Assembly (NCBI GenBank): GCA_964624795.1
Contig: CAZUZS010000139.1
Coordinates: 1 to 6,905 of the forward strand
DNA length: 6,905 bases
Direction: 5' to 3'
From: CAZUZS01 sp964624795
GTDB taxonomy: Bacteria; Calditrichota; Calditrichia; RBG-13-44-9
Shown piece after piece: positions 1 to 6,237 of the stretch. Each line of letters begins with the position of its first letter. Position 1 is the stretch's first letter. A model generated the notes under the pieces. The model was not told the DNA's origin. It was given only the letters and a program-made list of their open reading frames with translations, and did no database searches. Position numbers and translations under genes: made by a program.

Positions 1-1
1 T

Positions 2-28
2 GCACTTGCCCAAATCCGGGTGAAGTAA
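2..28 (+). CDS. possible C-terminal tail of an upstream gene (partial)
   Basis: The frame starting at base 2 reads ALAQIRVK and then stops at TAA (26-28). The other two forward frames also stop early (TGA at 21-23, TAA at 37-39), so the choice of frame is not forced. This frame is favoured only because its residues look like a normal protein end and because it would leave a 50-nt gap before the next start. Eight codons are too few to identify a product. The last ten bases (ggtgaagtaa) are the same as the end of the cyclase gene at 5159-5168, which is probably chance for a Val-Lys-stop ending. Confidence 0.25.
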   Translation, partial: ALAQIRVK

Positions 29-36
29 ATTATCAT
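6..36 (+). promoter_or_regulatory. weak possible promoter before the barrel protein gene
   Basis: TTGCCC at 6-11 (4 of 6 matches to the -35 consensus) and TATCAT at 31-36 (5 of 6 to the -10 consensus) are separated by 19 nt, slightly longer than ideal. They are followed by an AT-rich stretch to about position 46. The -35 element would lie in the tail of the putative upstream gene. The sigma factor preference of the host is unknown, so this is only a candidate. Confidence 0.18.
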
Positions 37-78
37 TAATTAAATAGCCAAGTCCATTAAAGGGATGCGAGACCAGGA

Positions 79-2469
79 ATGAAGAAATTTGTTACCAAAA
101 TTTTGGCCATTGTGGTATGTTTGTCAATTGTCGCGCCGGTCTTTGGCAGAAGCGGGGTCGAGATTGAATATGATCCGGTGAAAATATTGAAAAACAGCGA
201 TATTCTTCCACTGGAGCTGACCATCTCCAATTTTTCCGGCGTTCCGGTAACGGAGATCGCCGTGCAATATCGATTTGCCGGCGAAAGCCGCTTCCGCCTT
301 CAGCGCCTGCGCAACGAAGGATTTACATATTATGCCAACCTGAATGTCGGGCAATCCGGCAGCGAGCTGGTGGAATACTATTTTGTCATCCAATACCTGG
401 ATGCCCGGCACGAAGAATATCCCGGCGGCGCCCCGGTGAGCAACCTGTTTCGCACCGCTTTGCAGCGAATGCGAAATTATGGGGACGACATCGTTATCAT
501 TAGTCCGGAGCCGGATGAGCAGATTTTTTCAAACGATATTGTGATAACCGCTTCGTTTGCCCGTTTTGCCTCGCTGGTGGATGTGGAAAAAACAAAATTG
601 TACCTGGACACCTGGGATGTTTCCCGTTACCTGCTGAAATATGAGGATTTTGTAAGTTTTGCACCCCGCCGCGTTCCAACCGGGCGGCACAAAATACGGC
701 TGGAGCTTTATGATGAAAACTCGACACTGGTTGCCAGCCGGGAATGGTTTTTCACAGCCCTGCAATCGCAGAGCGAAGAGACTGTTGAAGGCGCTTTTAA
801 AATTTCGGGACGGCTGTTTGCCGAGCTTCGACGGGAGGATCTTCAGGATGGGGCGTTTGTCAACGATTACAATCAGAGTGCGCTTCAACTTCGGGGGAAT
901 TACAATAACCTGGCATTCGGTGGGCGGGTGTATTTAAATAACCAGGAATCGGATGTGACCCAGCCGGTAAACCGCTTTTCGGGATTTGCCCGTTACAGTT
1001 TCTGGAACAACAGGTATTTGAATGTGACTGCCGGCGACGCCTACCCGAAATTCAACCCGGAGATTCTCCAAAATATTTTTGTTCGCGGCTTTTCCGGTTC
1101 GCTGTATCTGAAATTCATCAATCTGGATATTGCATCCGGAAAAACGTTGCGGGCAATCGAGGGCAGCGCTGAATCGGTAGCCGGTAATCCCGATACGGTT
1201 GTTGTTCAACGATACGGCACTTATCGCCGCAATATTTTTGCGGTGCGTCCCAGCTTTGGAGCAGGCGAAAATTTCCAGCTTGGACTCACCTACCTAAAGG
1301 GAGTGGATGACACCAGCAGTATCCTTTACGGCCACAATCCGGAAGAGAACGTGGCGGCCGGCATGGACATGTTTGTGGGGTTGGACCAGCAGCGGATCGT
1401 ATTCGAAGGAAATGTAAATGCCAGCTCCTATAACAGCAATATTACCGGTGGCTCCATTCCATTCGACAGTCTTCAAAAAGTGATGGAAGGTGATCTTTCT
1501 TCTTCCGACGAAAAATATTATAATATGGCCAAGAAATTCATTACGGTGAACCAGTATCTCATTTTGCAGCCTGGGGTTTCTTACCAGGCACGTTTGCGAC
1601 TGCGCTATTACCGTAACAATTTCAGCATTTTGTACGAGTCGGTGGACGAAGATTATCACAGCCTGGGACAGCCCTACCTGCTGCGGGATAACAGGGGATA
1701 TCAACTGGTGGACAACATAAGTGTGCTTCGCAACCAGGTTTTTCTCACTCTGGGTTTCCGGCATTATCACAATAATTTGCAGAATAACAAAACCAGCACC
1801 ACCACAAACCGGAATATCTACGCCAATCTCTCGTATTTTCCCCTTGGCAACTTCCCGGAAATCACCATTGGTTACAACAACTATTCAAGAAACAATGACA
1901 TATCGGCCGATTCGATTGCCTCGGTTCTCTACCGGCCGGAGGATAATCAATCGAATTCTATCAATTTTTCCACCGGTTACCGGTTCAATTTTTTGAATCT
2001 CAAACAGCGGGTCGGATTTAATTTAACCAACTACCGCCGCACCGATATTTACAAATATGCCGAAAGCAGCTCCGATTATATGTCCATAAACCTGCGCACC
2101 CAATATAATATCCCGTTGCAGACCCAGTTGGAATTTGTCCTGCAGCAAACTGAAACTGGCGCCGGAACATCCCGTGAGAGCAAACTCGACCTGGCTACTG
2201 TGGGCGCGGGCGCCCAGTACACTTTTCAAAATCTGTTGACCACCGACCAGTTGCAAATCAGATTCAATGCACGGTTCGGCACCCTTTCTTCGGTGTATAA
2301 ATTATCCGACCAGAGTTATGATTACACCAGGAATTACTACACATTCCGCATAAACTATTCTGTGCCCAGATTTGGAACTCTGGGACTGATGGCGGATATC
2401 CTGACTTACCAGGGTGACCGAAGCAGCAGCGACTCCATTATTTCAGCGCGCTATGATTACAATTTTTAA
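79..2469 (+). CDS. secreted outer-membrane beta-barrel protein with N-terminal Ig-like domains, function unknown
   Basis: A 796-residue protein. Residues 1-23 form a Sec signal peptide: MKK, a hydrophobic core at about 8-20, and likely cleavage after APVFG. No lipobox is seen at the predicted cleavage site. Residues 27-125 and about 138-228 look like two beta-sandwich (Ig-like) domains; the second opens with an IISPEPDE segment and ends at EWFFTA. From about 238 to the end the protein is a run of amphipathic strands with alternating aromatic residues, separated by polar turns rich in Asn, Ser and Asp, as expected of a large beta barrel. It ends ISARYDYNF; a terminal Phe is the usual signal for BAM-dependent outer-membrane insertion. 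A GD..P.F pattern at 319-325 is followed by VRG at 335-337. The start is firm: an in-frame TAA lies at 58-60, no other Met could give the signal peptide, and AGGA abuts the ATG. I do not recognise a named family. No TonB box or plug domain is visible, so a TonB-dependent receptor is unlikely; a porin-like, scaffold or export role is possible. The protein and outer-membrane calls are strong; the function is open. Confidence 0.85.
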   Translation: MKKFVTKILAIVVCLSIVAPVFGRSGVEIEYDPVKILKNSDILPLELTISNFSGVPVTEIAVQYRFAGESRFRLQRLRNEGFTYYANLNVGQSGSELVEYYFVIQYLDARHEEYPGGAPVSNLFRTALQRMRNYGDDIVIISPEPDEQIFSNDIVITASFARFASLVDVEKTKLYLDTWDVSRYLLKYEDFVSFAPRRVPTGRHKIRLELYDENSTLVASREWFFTALQSQSEETVEGAFKISGRLFAELRREDLQDGAFVNDYNQSALQLRGNYNNLAFGGRVYLNNQESDVTQPVNRFSGFARYSFWNNRYLNVTAGDAYPKFNPEILQNIFVRGFSGSLYLKFINLDIASGKTLRAIEGSAESVAGNPDTVVVQRYGTYRRNIFAVRPSFGAGENFQLGLTYLKGVDDTSSILYGHNPEENVAAGMDMFVGLDQQRIVFEGNVNASSYNSNITGGSIPFDSLQKVMEGDLSSSDEKYYNMAKKFITVNQYLILQPGVSYQARLRLRYYRNNFSILYESVDEDYHSLGQPYLLRDNRGYQLVDNISVLRNQVFLTLGFRHYHNNLQNNKTSTTTNRNIYANLSYFPLGNFPEITIGYNNYSRNNDISADSIASVLYRPEDNQSNSINFSTGYRFNFLNLKQRVGFNLTNYRRTDIYKYAESSSDYMSINLRTQYNIPLQTQLEFVLQQTETGAGTSRESKLDLATVGAGAQYTFQNLLTTDQLQIRFNARFGTLSSVYKLSDQSYDYTRNYYTFRINYSVPRFGTLGLMADILTYQGDRSSSDSIISARYDYNF

Positions 2470-2523
2470 CCAATATTCTGCCGGGAGCGCCACCTTCCTC
2501 GATGCAGCGGAGATGATTATCTG

Positions 2524-2916
2524 ATGCTCACCGAAATCCATGATGTGAGGCAAATTCCAGGAGAAAATTCCCGCCGCTGGTTTGCCGACCGATTTTTCGA
2601 TCTGATCGTCTGGCACGATGGTGCCGGCGGTGTGGAGGGATTTCAGCTTTGTTACGATAAAGAGGATACGGAAAAAGCACTCACCTGGTACCGGGAAAAG
2701 GGCTATTCACACGACCTGATCGAGAGCGGTGACAGGATCGGGGGCTTTAAGATGGCGCCCATTCTGGTGGGCGGCGGTGAATTTGATGCGGAAAGGATTA
2801 TCGGGAAATTCTCGGAGGAAAACGATAATCTTCCTCCCGACCTCGCTGAATTGGTTTTGGAAAAATTACAGGATTTTGCCAGCTTCACCGAATCCCGAGT
2901 AGCAAAAAGCGACTAA
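2524..2916 (+). CDS. conserved small protein of unknown function
   Basis: A 130-residue soluble protein with no signal peptide or membrane segment. The N-terminal half (about 1-65) is dense in residues that look constrained: VRQIPGE at 8-14, RRWF at 17-20, FDLIVW at 25-30, GFQLCYDK at 39-46, ALTW at 52-55 and GYSH at 60-63. A KMAPILV segment at 76-82 and FDAERI at 87-92 follow, then a helical C-terminus (about 104-121). It resembles a family of uncharacterised bacterial proteins of similar length that I know only as hypothetical proteins; I can assign no activity. The start is the first ATG after the barrel gene stop; the intervening in-frame codons contain no ATG, GTG or TTG. A GGAG at 2509-2512 lies 11 nt upstream, a little far. 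It lies 54 nt downstream of the barrel gene and in the same reading frame, so co-transcription is plausible, but nothing in the sequence shows a shared function. Confidence 0.8.
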   Translation: MLTEIHDVRQIPGENSRRWFADRFFDLIVWHDGAGGVEGFQLCYDKEDTEKALTWYREKGYSHDLIESGDRIGGFKMAPILVGGGEFDAERIIGKFSEENDNLPPDLAELVLEKLQDFASFTESRVAKSD

Positions 2917-3047
2917 TAGCAGCGTTCTATCAAGAAATGAATTAACGGGGAGTGTCCCGGTTGCCGGCGCAAATGGCAATGTATCATATCGCATGAATTG
3001 TTCGATAAATATTTGTCGTAAAAATAAAATAGAGCTGATCTAATCTC
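2917..3047 (+). promoter_or_regulatory. 131-nt spacer with weak dyads and a possible cyclase promoter
   Basis: There is no gene here and no convincing rho-independent terminator. Small inverted repeats are present: GGGA/TCCC around a 3-nt loop at 2948-2957, TTGCC/GGCAA at 2961-2965 and 2975-2979, and TATCG-N11-CGATA at 2987-3007. The stretch 3005-3031 is strongly AT-rich, and TTGTTC at 2998-3003 is followed 16 nt later by AAAAAT (3020-3025), a poor but possible promoter pair. The cyclase gene has no good Shine-Dalgarno site here. The promoter call is inference from base composition and position. Confidence 0.2.
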
Positions 3048-5168
3048 ATGAAAAAATATTCCCTTCTCACCCTTGGCGGTGCAATAATTATTGTTTTCCT
3101 TATTACATTGATTCTCAGATCGATTCCGGCGGTGAACACGCTGGAATTGAAAACCATAGACTGGCGATTCCAGTGGCGGGGACCCATTTCGGTAAAAGAC
3201 TCTCCCATCGTTCTGGTTACCATCGACGACCAGTCATTTGAGTCGCTGCCGGATCGCTGGCCGTGGCCGCGCTACTATTATGCAAATGTCATTGAAAACC
3301 TGACCCGCGCCGGTGCCAAAGCCATTGGTGTGGATGTGATTTTGGATGTTCCCGATCGATTCGGTGTCCAGAGCGATCAGCGGCTTGCAGACGCGATCCG
3401 GAAATCCGGCAGAGTGGTACTTTCCGGCAAACTGGAAGAGCGCATTGCAACCGGGCAGATACGCTCCTACCGCTATCCGGTGAAGCCAATAGCCATATTG
3501 CTCCAGGCAGACAGCGCCTGGGGGGTAACCGCCATCCAGGCTGATCCGGATGGCATTTACCGGAGATACTTTGTGTTTCAGGATTATCAGGACAAAAGCC
3601 TTCCATCTTTTGGAATTCAGGTTCTGAGAAAATATTTTAATCTGCCGACCACTGAAGGGCAGCCGACGTCTGCCGGTGACATCCATCTCGGAAATCTGAG
3701 AATCCCGATTTCAGCGGATGGGTTGATGATGATAGATTTTGCCGGACCGGCCGGAACCTTTCCCCATTATTCGTTCGATACGGTGATAGATGATGATCGC
3801 TTCGACCTGGGCGATTACGATCTGAACTATTTCAACACCACCCTGCTGCCGGATGGGGTTTTCAAAGATAAAATTGTGCTCATCGGCTCAACCGCTACCG
3901 AACTTCGTGATAATTTCCCGACACCCTTTTTCGATTTCAAGGATAGCCAGGGCAATAACCAGAGGGCGGCGATGCCCGGTGTGGAAATACACGCCAACGC
4001 CATCCGGACAATCTTGAGCCAGCACTTTTTCACGCAACTCAGTAACGGATATTACCTGCTGTTCCTTCTGTTCATAATTTTGGTTATCTACTTGCTGGTG
4101 ATGCGATTGCCGGCTCTCTGGTCGGTTGTAATCGTTGTTGTTCTGGTTGCCGCCTATAACCTCGCCCAGTTTTTGCTGTTTTCGAATTCAGGATTTGTTA
4201 TGGAAATGGTTGCCCCTACCGCAGCCATTTTTCTGAGTTTTATTGCCAGCAACCTGCATCAGTATGTGGTCACCGCCAGGGAGAAAAAAATGATTATCGG
4301 CGCCTTCGAGCGGTTCGTGCCCAGGAAGGTTGTGGACGAGTTGCTGGAACACCCCGAGAAATTGACTTTAGGCGGCGAAGAGCGGTTTTTAACTGTCCTG
4401 TTCATGGACCTGGCAAATTTTACAAGTACTGCCGAGCAGCTCAAACCGGCAGAACTGGTGCAGCTTATAAATCTGTATTTGACGGAGATGACCGAGATAA
4501 TCCTGAAATACGATGGCATTATCGATAAATATGAAGGCGATGCGGTAATGGCGGAGTTCGGAACCCCGGTCCATTTTGAGGATCATGCAATCAAAGCTTG
4601 CACGGCCGCTCTCGAAATGCAAAGGCAGCTCAAAAAGCTGAACCTGTCGCGATTCAAAGGTGTTGTCAGTCAGCTTTCCAGTCGCATTGGCATCAATAGT
4701 GGAAATATGATTGCCGGGAATATGGGATCGAAAAATGTCTTCGATTATACCGTTATGGGCGACGCGGTGAACCTGGCATCCCGCCTGGAGGGTGCCAACA
4801 AGATCTACAAGACCGGGATTATGATCAGCGAGGATACCTATAACCTGGTTAAGGACCAGTTTGTTGTGCGACCGCTGGACCTAATTCGCGTGAAAGGCAG
4901 AAAAAAACCGTCCCGAGTTTTCGAGCTGATTGATCAAAAAGAGAACAAGCTGCCCGACCAGCTTAAGACCATGCTTCCTATTTTTGTTACCGGTATCCGC
5001 TATTATCACCACCGCGAATGGGGAAAAGCCGAGGAGTGTTTCCGATATTGCTTGAAAATGGTGCCGGGGGACGGGGCTTCGGAGCTTTATCTGACGCGTG
5101 CCCTGGAATGCGCCAAGAATCCGCCACCACCGGAATGGGATGGCGTCTTCACTCTCAAGGTGAAGTAA
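3048..5168 (+). CDS. CHASE2-domain membrane adenylate cyclase (class III)
   Basis: A 706-residue membrane receptor cyclase that should make cAMP from ATP. Residues 10-24 form an N-terminal transmembrane anchor. About 30-325 is a periplasmic CHASE2 sensor domain, recognisable by the IDWRFQWR, VTIDDQS, WPWPR and GVDVILD segments and the closing GVEIHANAI. Three more membrane segments follow (about 335-352, 356-378, 383-402). The class III cyclase domain spans about 444-628. The two metal-binding Asp are D454 (LFMDLANFT) and D498 (KYEGDAVMAEFG). K494 and T568 (YTVMGD) sit at the base-selecting positions, a Lys/Thr pair common in bacterial adenylate cyclases. N575, R579 and K616 supply the transition-state residues, so it should be active. 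The tail (about 646-690) resembles a single TPR-like helical hairpin and ends with PPPPEWDGV, as is usual in this architecture. An in-frame TGA at 3036-3038 makes ATG 3048 the most upstream possible start. The sensor ligand is unknown. Guanylate specificity cannot be fully excluded. Confidence 0.93.
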   Translation: MKKYSLLTLGGAIIIVFLITLILRSIPAVNTLELKTIDWRFQWRGPISVKDSPIVLVTIDDQSFESLPDRWPWPRYYYANVIENLTRAGAKAIGVDVILDVPDRFGVQSDQRLADAIRKSGRVVLSGKLEERIATGQIRSYRYPVKPIAILLQADSAWGVTAIQADPDGIYRRYFVFQDYQDKSLPSFGIQVLRKYFNLPTTEGQPTSAGDIHLGNLRIPISADGLMMIDFAGPAGTFPHYSFDTVIDDDRFDLGDYDLNYFNTTLLPDGVFKDKIVLIGSTATELRDNFPTPFFDFKDSQGNNQRAAMPGVEIHANAIRTILSQHFFTQLSNGYYLLFLLFIILVIYLLVMRLPALWSVVIVVVLVAAYNLAQFLLFSNSGFVMEMVAPTAAIFLSFIASNLHQYVVTAREKKMIIGAFERFVPRKVVDELLEHPEKLTLGGEERFLTVLFMDLANFTSTAEQLKPAELVQLINLYLTEMTEIILKYDGIIDKYEGDAVMAEFGTPVHFEDHAIKACTAALEMQRQLKKLNLSRFKGVVSQLSSRIGINSGNMIAGNMGSKNVFDYTVMGDAVNLASRLEGANKIYKTGIMISEDTYNLVKDQFVVRPLDLIRVKGRKKPSRVFELIDQKENKLPDQLKTMLPIFVTGIRYYHHREWGKAEECFRYCLKMVPGDGASELYLTRALECAKNPPPPEWDGVFTLKVK

Positions 5169-5183
5169 CCGAAGCGATCCGAA

Positions 5184-5224
5184 CCGGCAAAATCTGCCGC
5201 TACTGCAATTGCGGCAGATTCCGG
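5184..5224. terminator. strong hairpin between the cyclase gene and era, possible terminator
   Basis: AATCTGCCGC (5191-5200) and GCGGCAGATT (5211-5220) form a perfect 10-bp stem around a 10-nt loop. CCGG at 5184-5187 can pair with CCGG at 5221-5224, adding 4 bp beyond a 3-nt bulge (CAA). It begins 15 nt after the cyclase stop, where a terminator is expected. On the + strand it lacks a downstream T run (ATTCCGGG), so it is not a classical rho-independent terminator there. Read on the - strand it is followed by ATTTTG, a short T run, but no minus-strand gene is apparent. It may instead protect the 3' end of the mRNA or slow transcription. Confidence 0.5.
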
Positions 5225-5265
5225 GTTGTTCGATGCCTGCCCAGGTTTCAACCTGCCAAAATCTC

Positions 5266-5294
5266 TTGCGAAAACGTCAGAGCCTCTCTAAATT
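5266..5294 (+). promoter_or_regulatory. possible promoter for era
   Basis: TTGCGA at 5266-5271 and TAAATT at 5289-5294 each match 4 of 6 consensus positions for a primary sigma factor, with an ideal 17-nt spacer. Transcription would start near 5301. The pair sits after the hairpin that may end the cyclase transcript, which fits an independent promoter for era, but both boxes are weak. Confidence 0.22.
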
Positions 5295-5312
5295 GAGTTG
5301 CATAATTTAGAG
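5286..5312 (+). promoter_or_regulatory. inverted repeat overlapping the era ribosome binding site
   Basis: CTCTAAATT (5286-5294) and AATTTAGAG (5304-5312) are perfect 9-bp complements around a 9-nt loop, extendable by a U-G pair (5285 with 5313). The right arm contains most of the AGAGGAG Shine-Dalgarno stretch (5309-5315) that precedes the era ATG at 5319. In an mRNA that includes both arms, the fold would partly hide the ribosome binding site. The left arm also overlaps the possible -10 box, so the dyad could alternatively be a DNA operator. The repeat is a direct observation; the regulatory role is inferred. Confidence 0.4.
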
Positions 5313-5318
5313 GAGCTT

Positions 5319-6209
5319 ATGCAGTTGGAAGGTGAATTTCGGTCGGGATATGCAGCGTTAATCGGGCGGCCAAATGTGGGCAAATCAACGCTCATAAATC
5401 AATTGCTGAATTTCAAGCTGTCCATTGTAACTGCTAAACCACAGACCACCCGGAAGAAAGTGCTTGGGATCTTGAGCGGAGATGATTACCAGATCATTTT
5501 TGTGGACACGCCGGGAATGATCGATCCGAAATATAATCTGCAAAAGATAATGATGAACTACCTGGATAATGCAATTCAGGATGCGGACGTCATCGTTTAT
5601 CTTGTGGATGCATCGTCCGCCCGACATGATTTTGACGCACTGGAAAACGGGCTGCTCCCTGTGCATCGACCGGTGATTTTGGCGCTGAACAAGATCGATC
5701 TTGTTCAAAAGGATAAAATACTGCCGCTTATTGACGGGTATCGAAAATATTACAATTTCCAGGCTTACGTTCCCGTCTCGGCCCTCAAAAACGATGGCCT
5801 GGATTTTCTGGTTAAAGAAATCGTCCATAGTCTGCCGGCAAATCCGCCCTATTTTCCACCTGAATATGTAACGGATCAGCAGGAGAGGTTTTTCGTTTCG
5901 GAAATCGTGCGCGAAAAAATCTTTCAGCAATTCGGTGAGGAAATACCTTATTCCTGCCATGTGCAGATCGAAGAGTTCAAAGAACAAGCAGGGAAGAAGG
6001 ACTACATCCGGGCCGTTATCTTTGTGGATCGCTTGTCTCAAAAAGGAATATTGATTGGCAAGCAGGGATTGTCGCTGAAGAAGTTGGGAGAGTCGGCAAG
6101 ATGGGAGATAGAGCAATTCCTTGGCCGGAGTGTGTTCCTGGAGTTGTATGTCAAGGTGATGGAGAACTGGCGCAAGAAGCCCGGCAAACTAAAATCTTTG
6201 GGATACTGA
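5319..6209 (+). CDS. era: GTPase Era, 30S ribosome assembly factor
   Basis: A 296-residue protein of normal Era length. Era binds GTP and the 3' end of 16S rRNA and helps late maturation of the 30S subunit; it acts in the cytoplasm and at the inner membrane. The GTPase domain carries all five motifs: G1 GRPNVGKS (16-23), G2 PQTTR (41-45), G3 DTPG (63-66), G4 NKID (124-127) and G5 SAL (154-156). The C-terminal KH RNA-binding domain follows, with SQKGILIGKQG at 240-250 (its GxxG loop is GKQG) and the typical end ELYVKVMENWR then LKSLGY. ATG 5319 is chosen because the family starts just before the FRSGY-like segment and because AGAGGAG lies immediately upstream, although its spacing of 3 nt is short. 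An in-frame TTG at 5298 would add seven residues but has no ribosome binding site. It is preceded by a 150-nt spacer with two hairpins and followed 28 nt later by a HAD phosphatase gene that probably shares its transcript. Confidence 0.97.
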   Translation: MQLEGEFRSGYAALIGRPNVGKSTLINQLLNFKLSIVTAKPQTTRKKVLGILSGDDYQIIFVDTPGMIDPKYNLQKIMMNYLDNAIQDADVIVYLVDASSARHDFDALENGLLPVHRPVILALNKIDLVQKDKILPLIDGYRKYYNFQAYVPVSALKNDGLDFLVKEIVHSLPANPPYFPPEYVTDQQERFFVSEIVREKIFQQFGEEIPYSCHVQIEEFKEQAGKKDYIRAVIFVDRLSQKGILIGKQGLSLKKLGESARWEIEQFLGRSVFLELYVKVMENWRKKPGKLKSLGY

Positions 6210-6237
6210 GACCGAGAAAGAGCAATTTCTGACAAAT

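Noticed and set aside
65..82. Five-codon mini-ORF (MRDQE) whose stop overlaps the ATG of the barrel gene as ATGA
   Set aside because: A translational-coupling leader is conceivable, but AGGG abuts its ATG with no spacing and such a short frame occurs easily by chance.
1294..1770. 158-codon open frame on the minus strand
   Set aside because: It is fully antisense to the barrel protein gene, with no recognisable motif or sensible context.
2470..2523. Read-through fusion of the barrel protein and the 130-aa protein, which share a frame
   Set aside because: The barrel protein ends in the expected terminal Phe followed by TAA, and the intervening codons look non-coding. A shared frame has a one-in-three chance.
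2948..2979. Short inverted repeats after the 130-aa gene as a terminator
   Set aside because: The stems are only 4-5 bp and no T run follows, so a terminator call is not supported.
5018..5296. 92-codon + strand frame spanning the end of the cyclase gene and the spacer before era
   Set aside because: Most of it overlaps the conserved cyclase tail in another frame. The part in the spacer runs through both inverted repeats and has no protein-like features.
5298..5318. TTG start adding seven residues to Era
   Set aside because: The TTG has no Shine-Dalgarno site and lies in the loop of the inverted repeat; ATG 5319 has AGAGGAG upstream and gives the usual Era N-terminus.
5385..6116. 243-codon open frame on the minus strand
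   Set aside because: It lies entirely opposite era, whose motifs are unmistakable. Its translation shows no domain, and a long antisense frame is a common by-product of codon bias.
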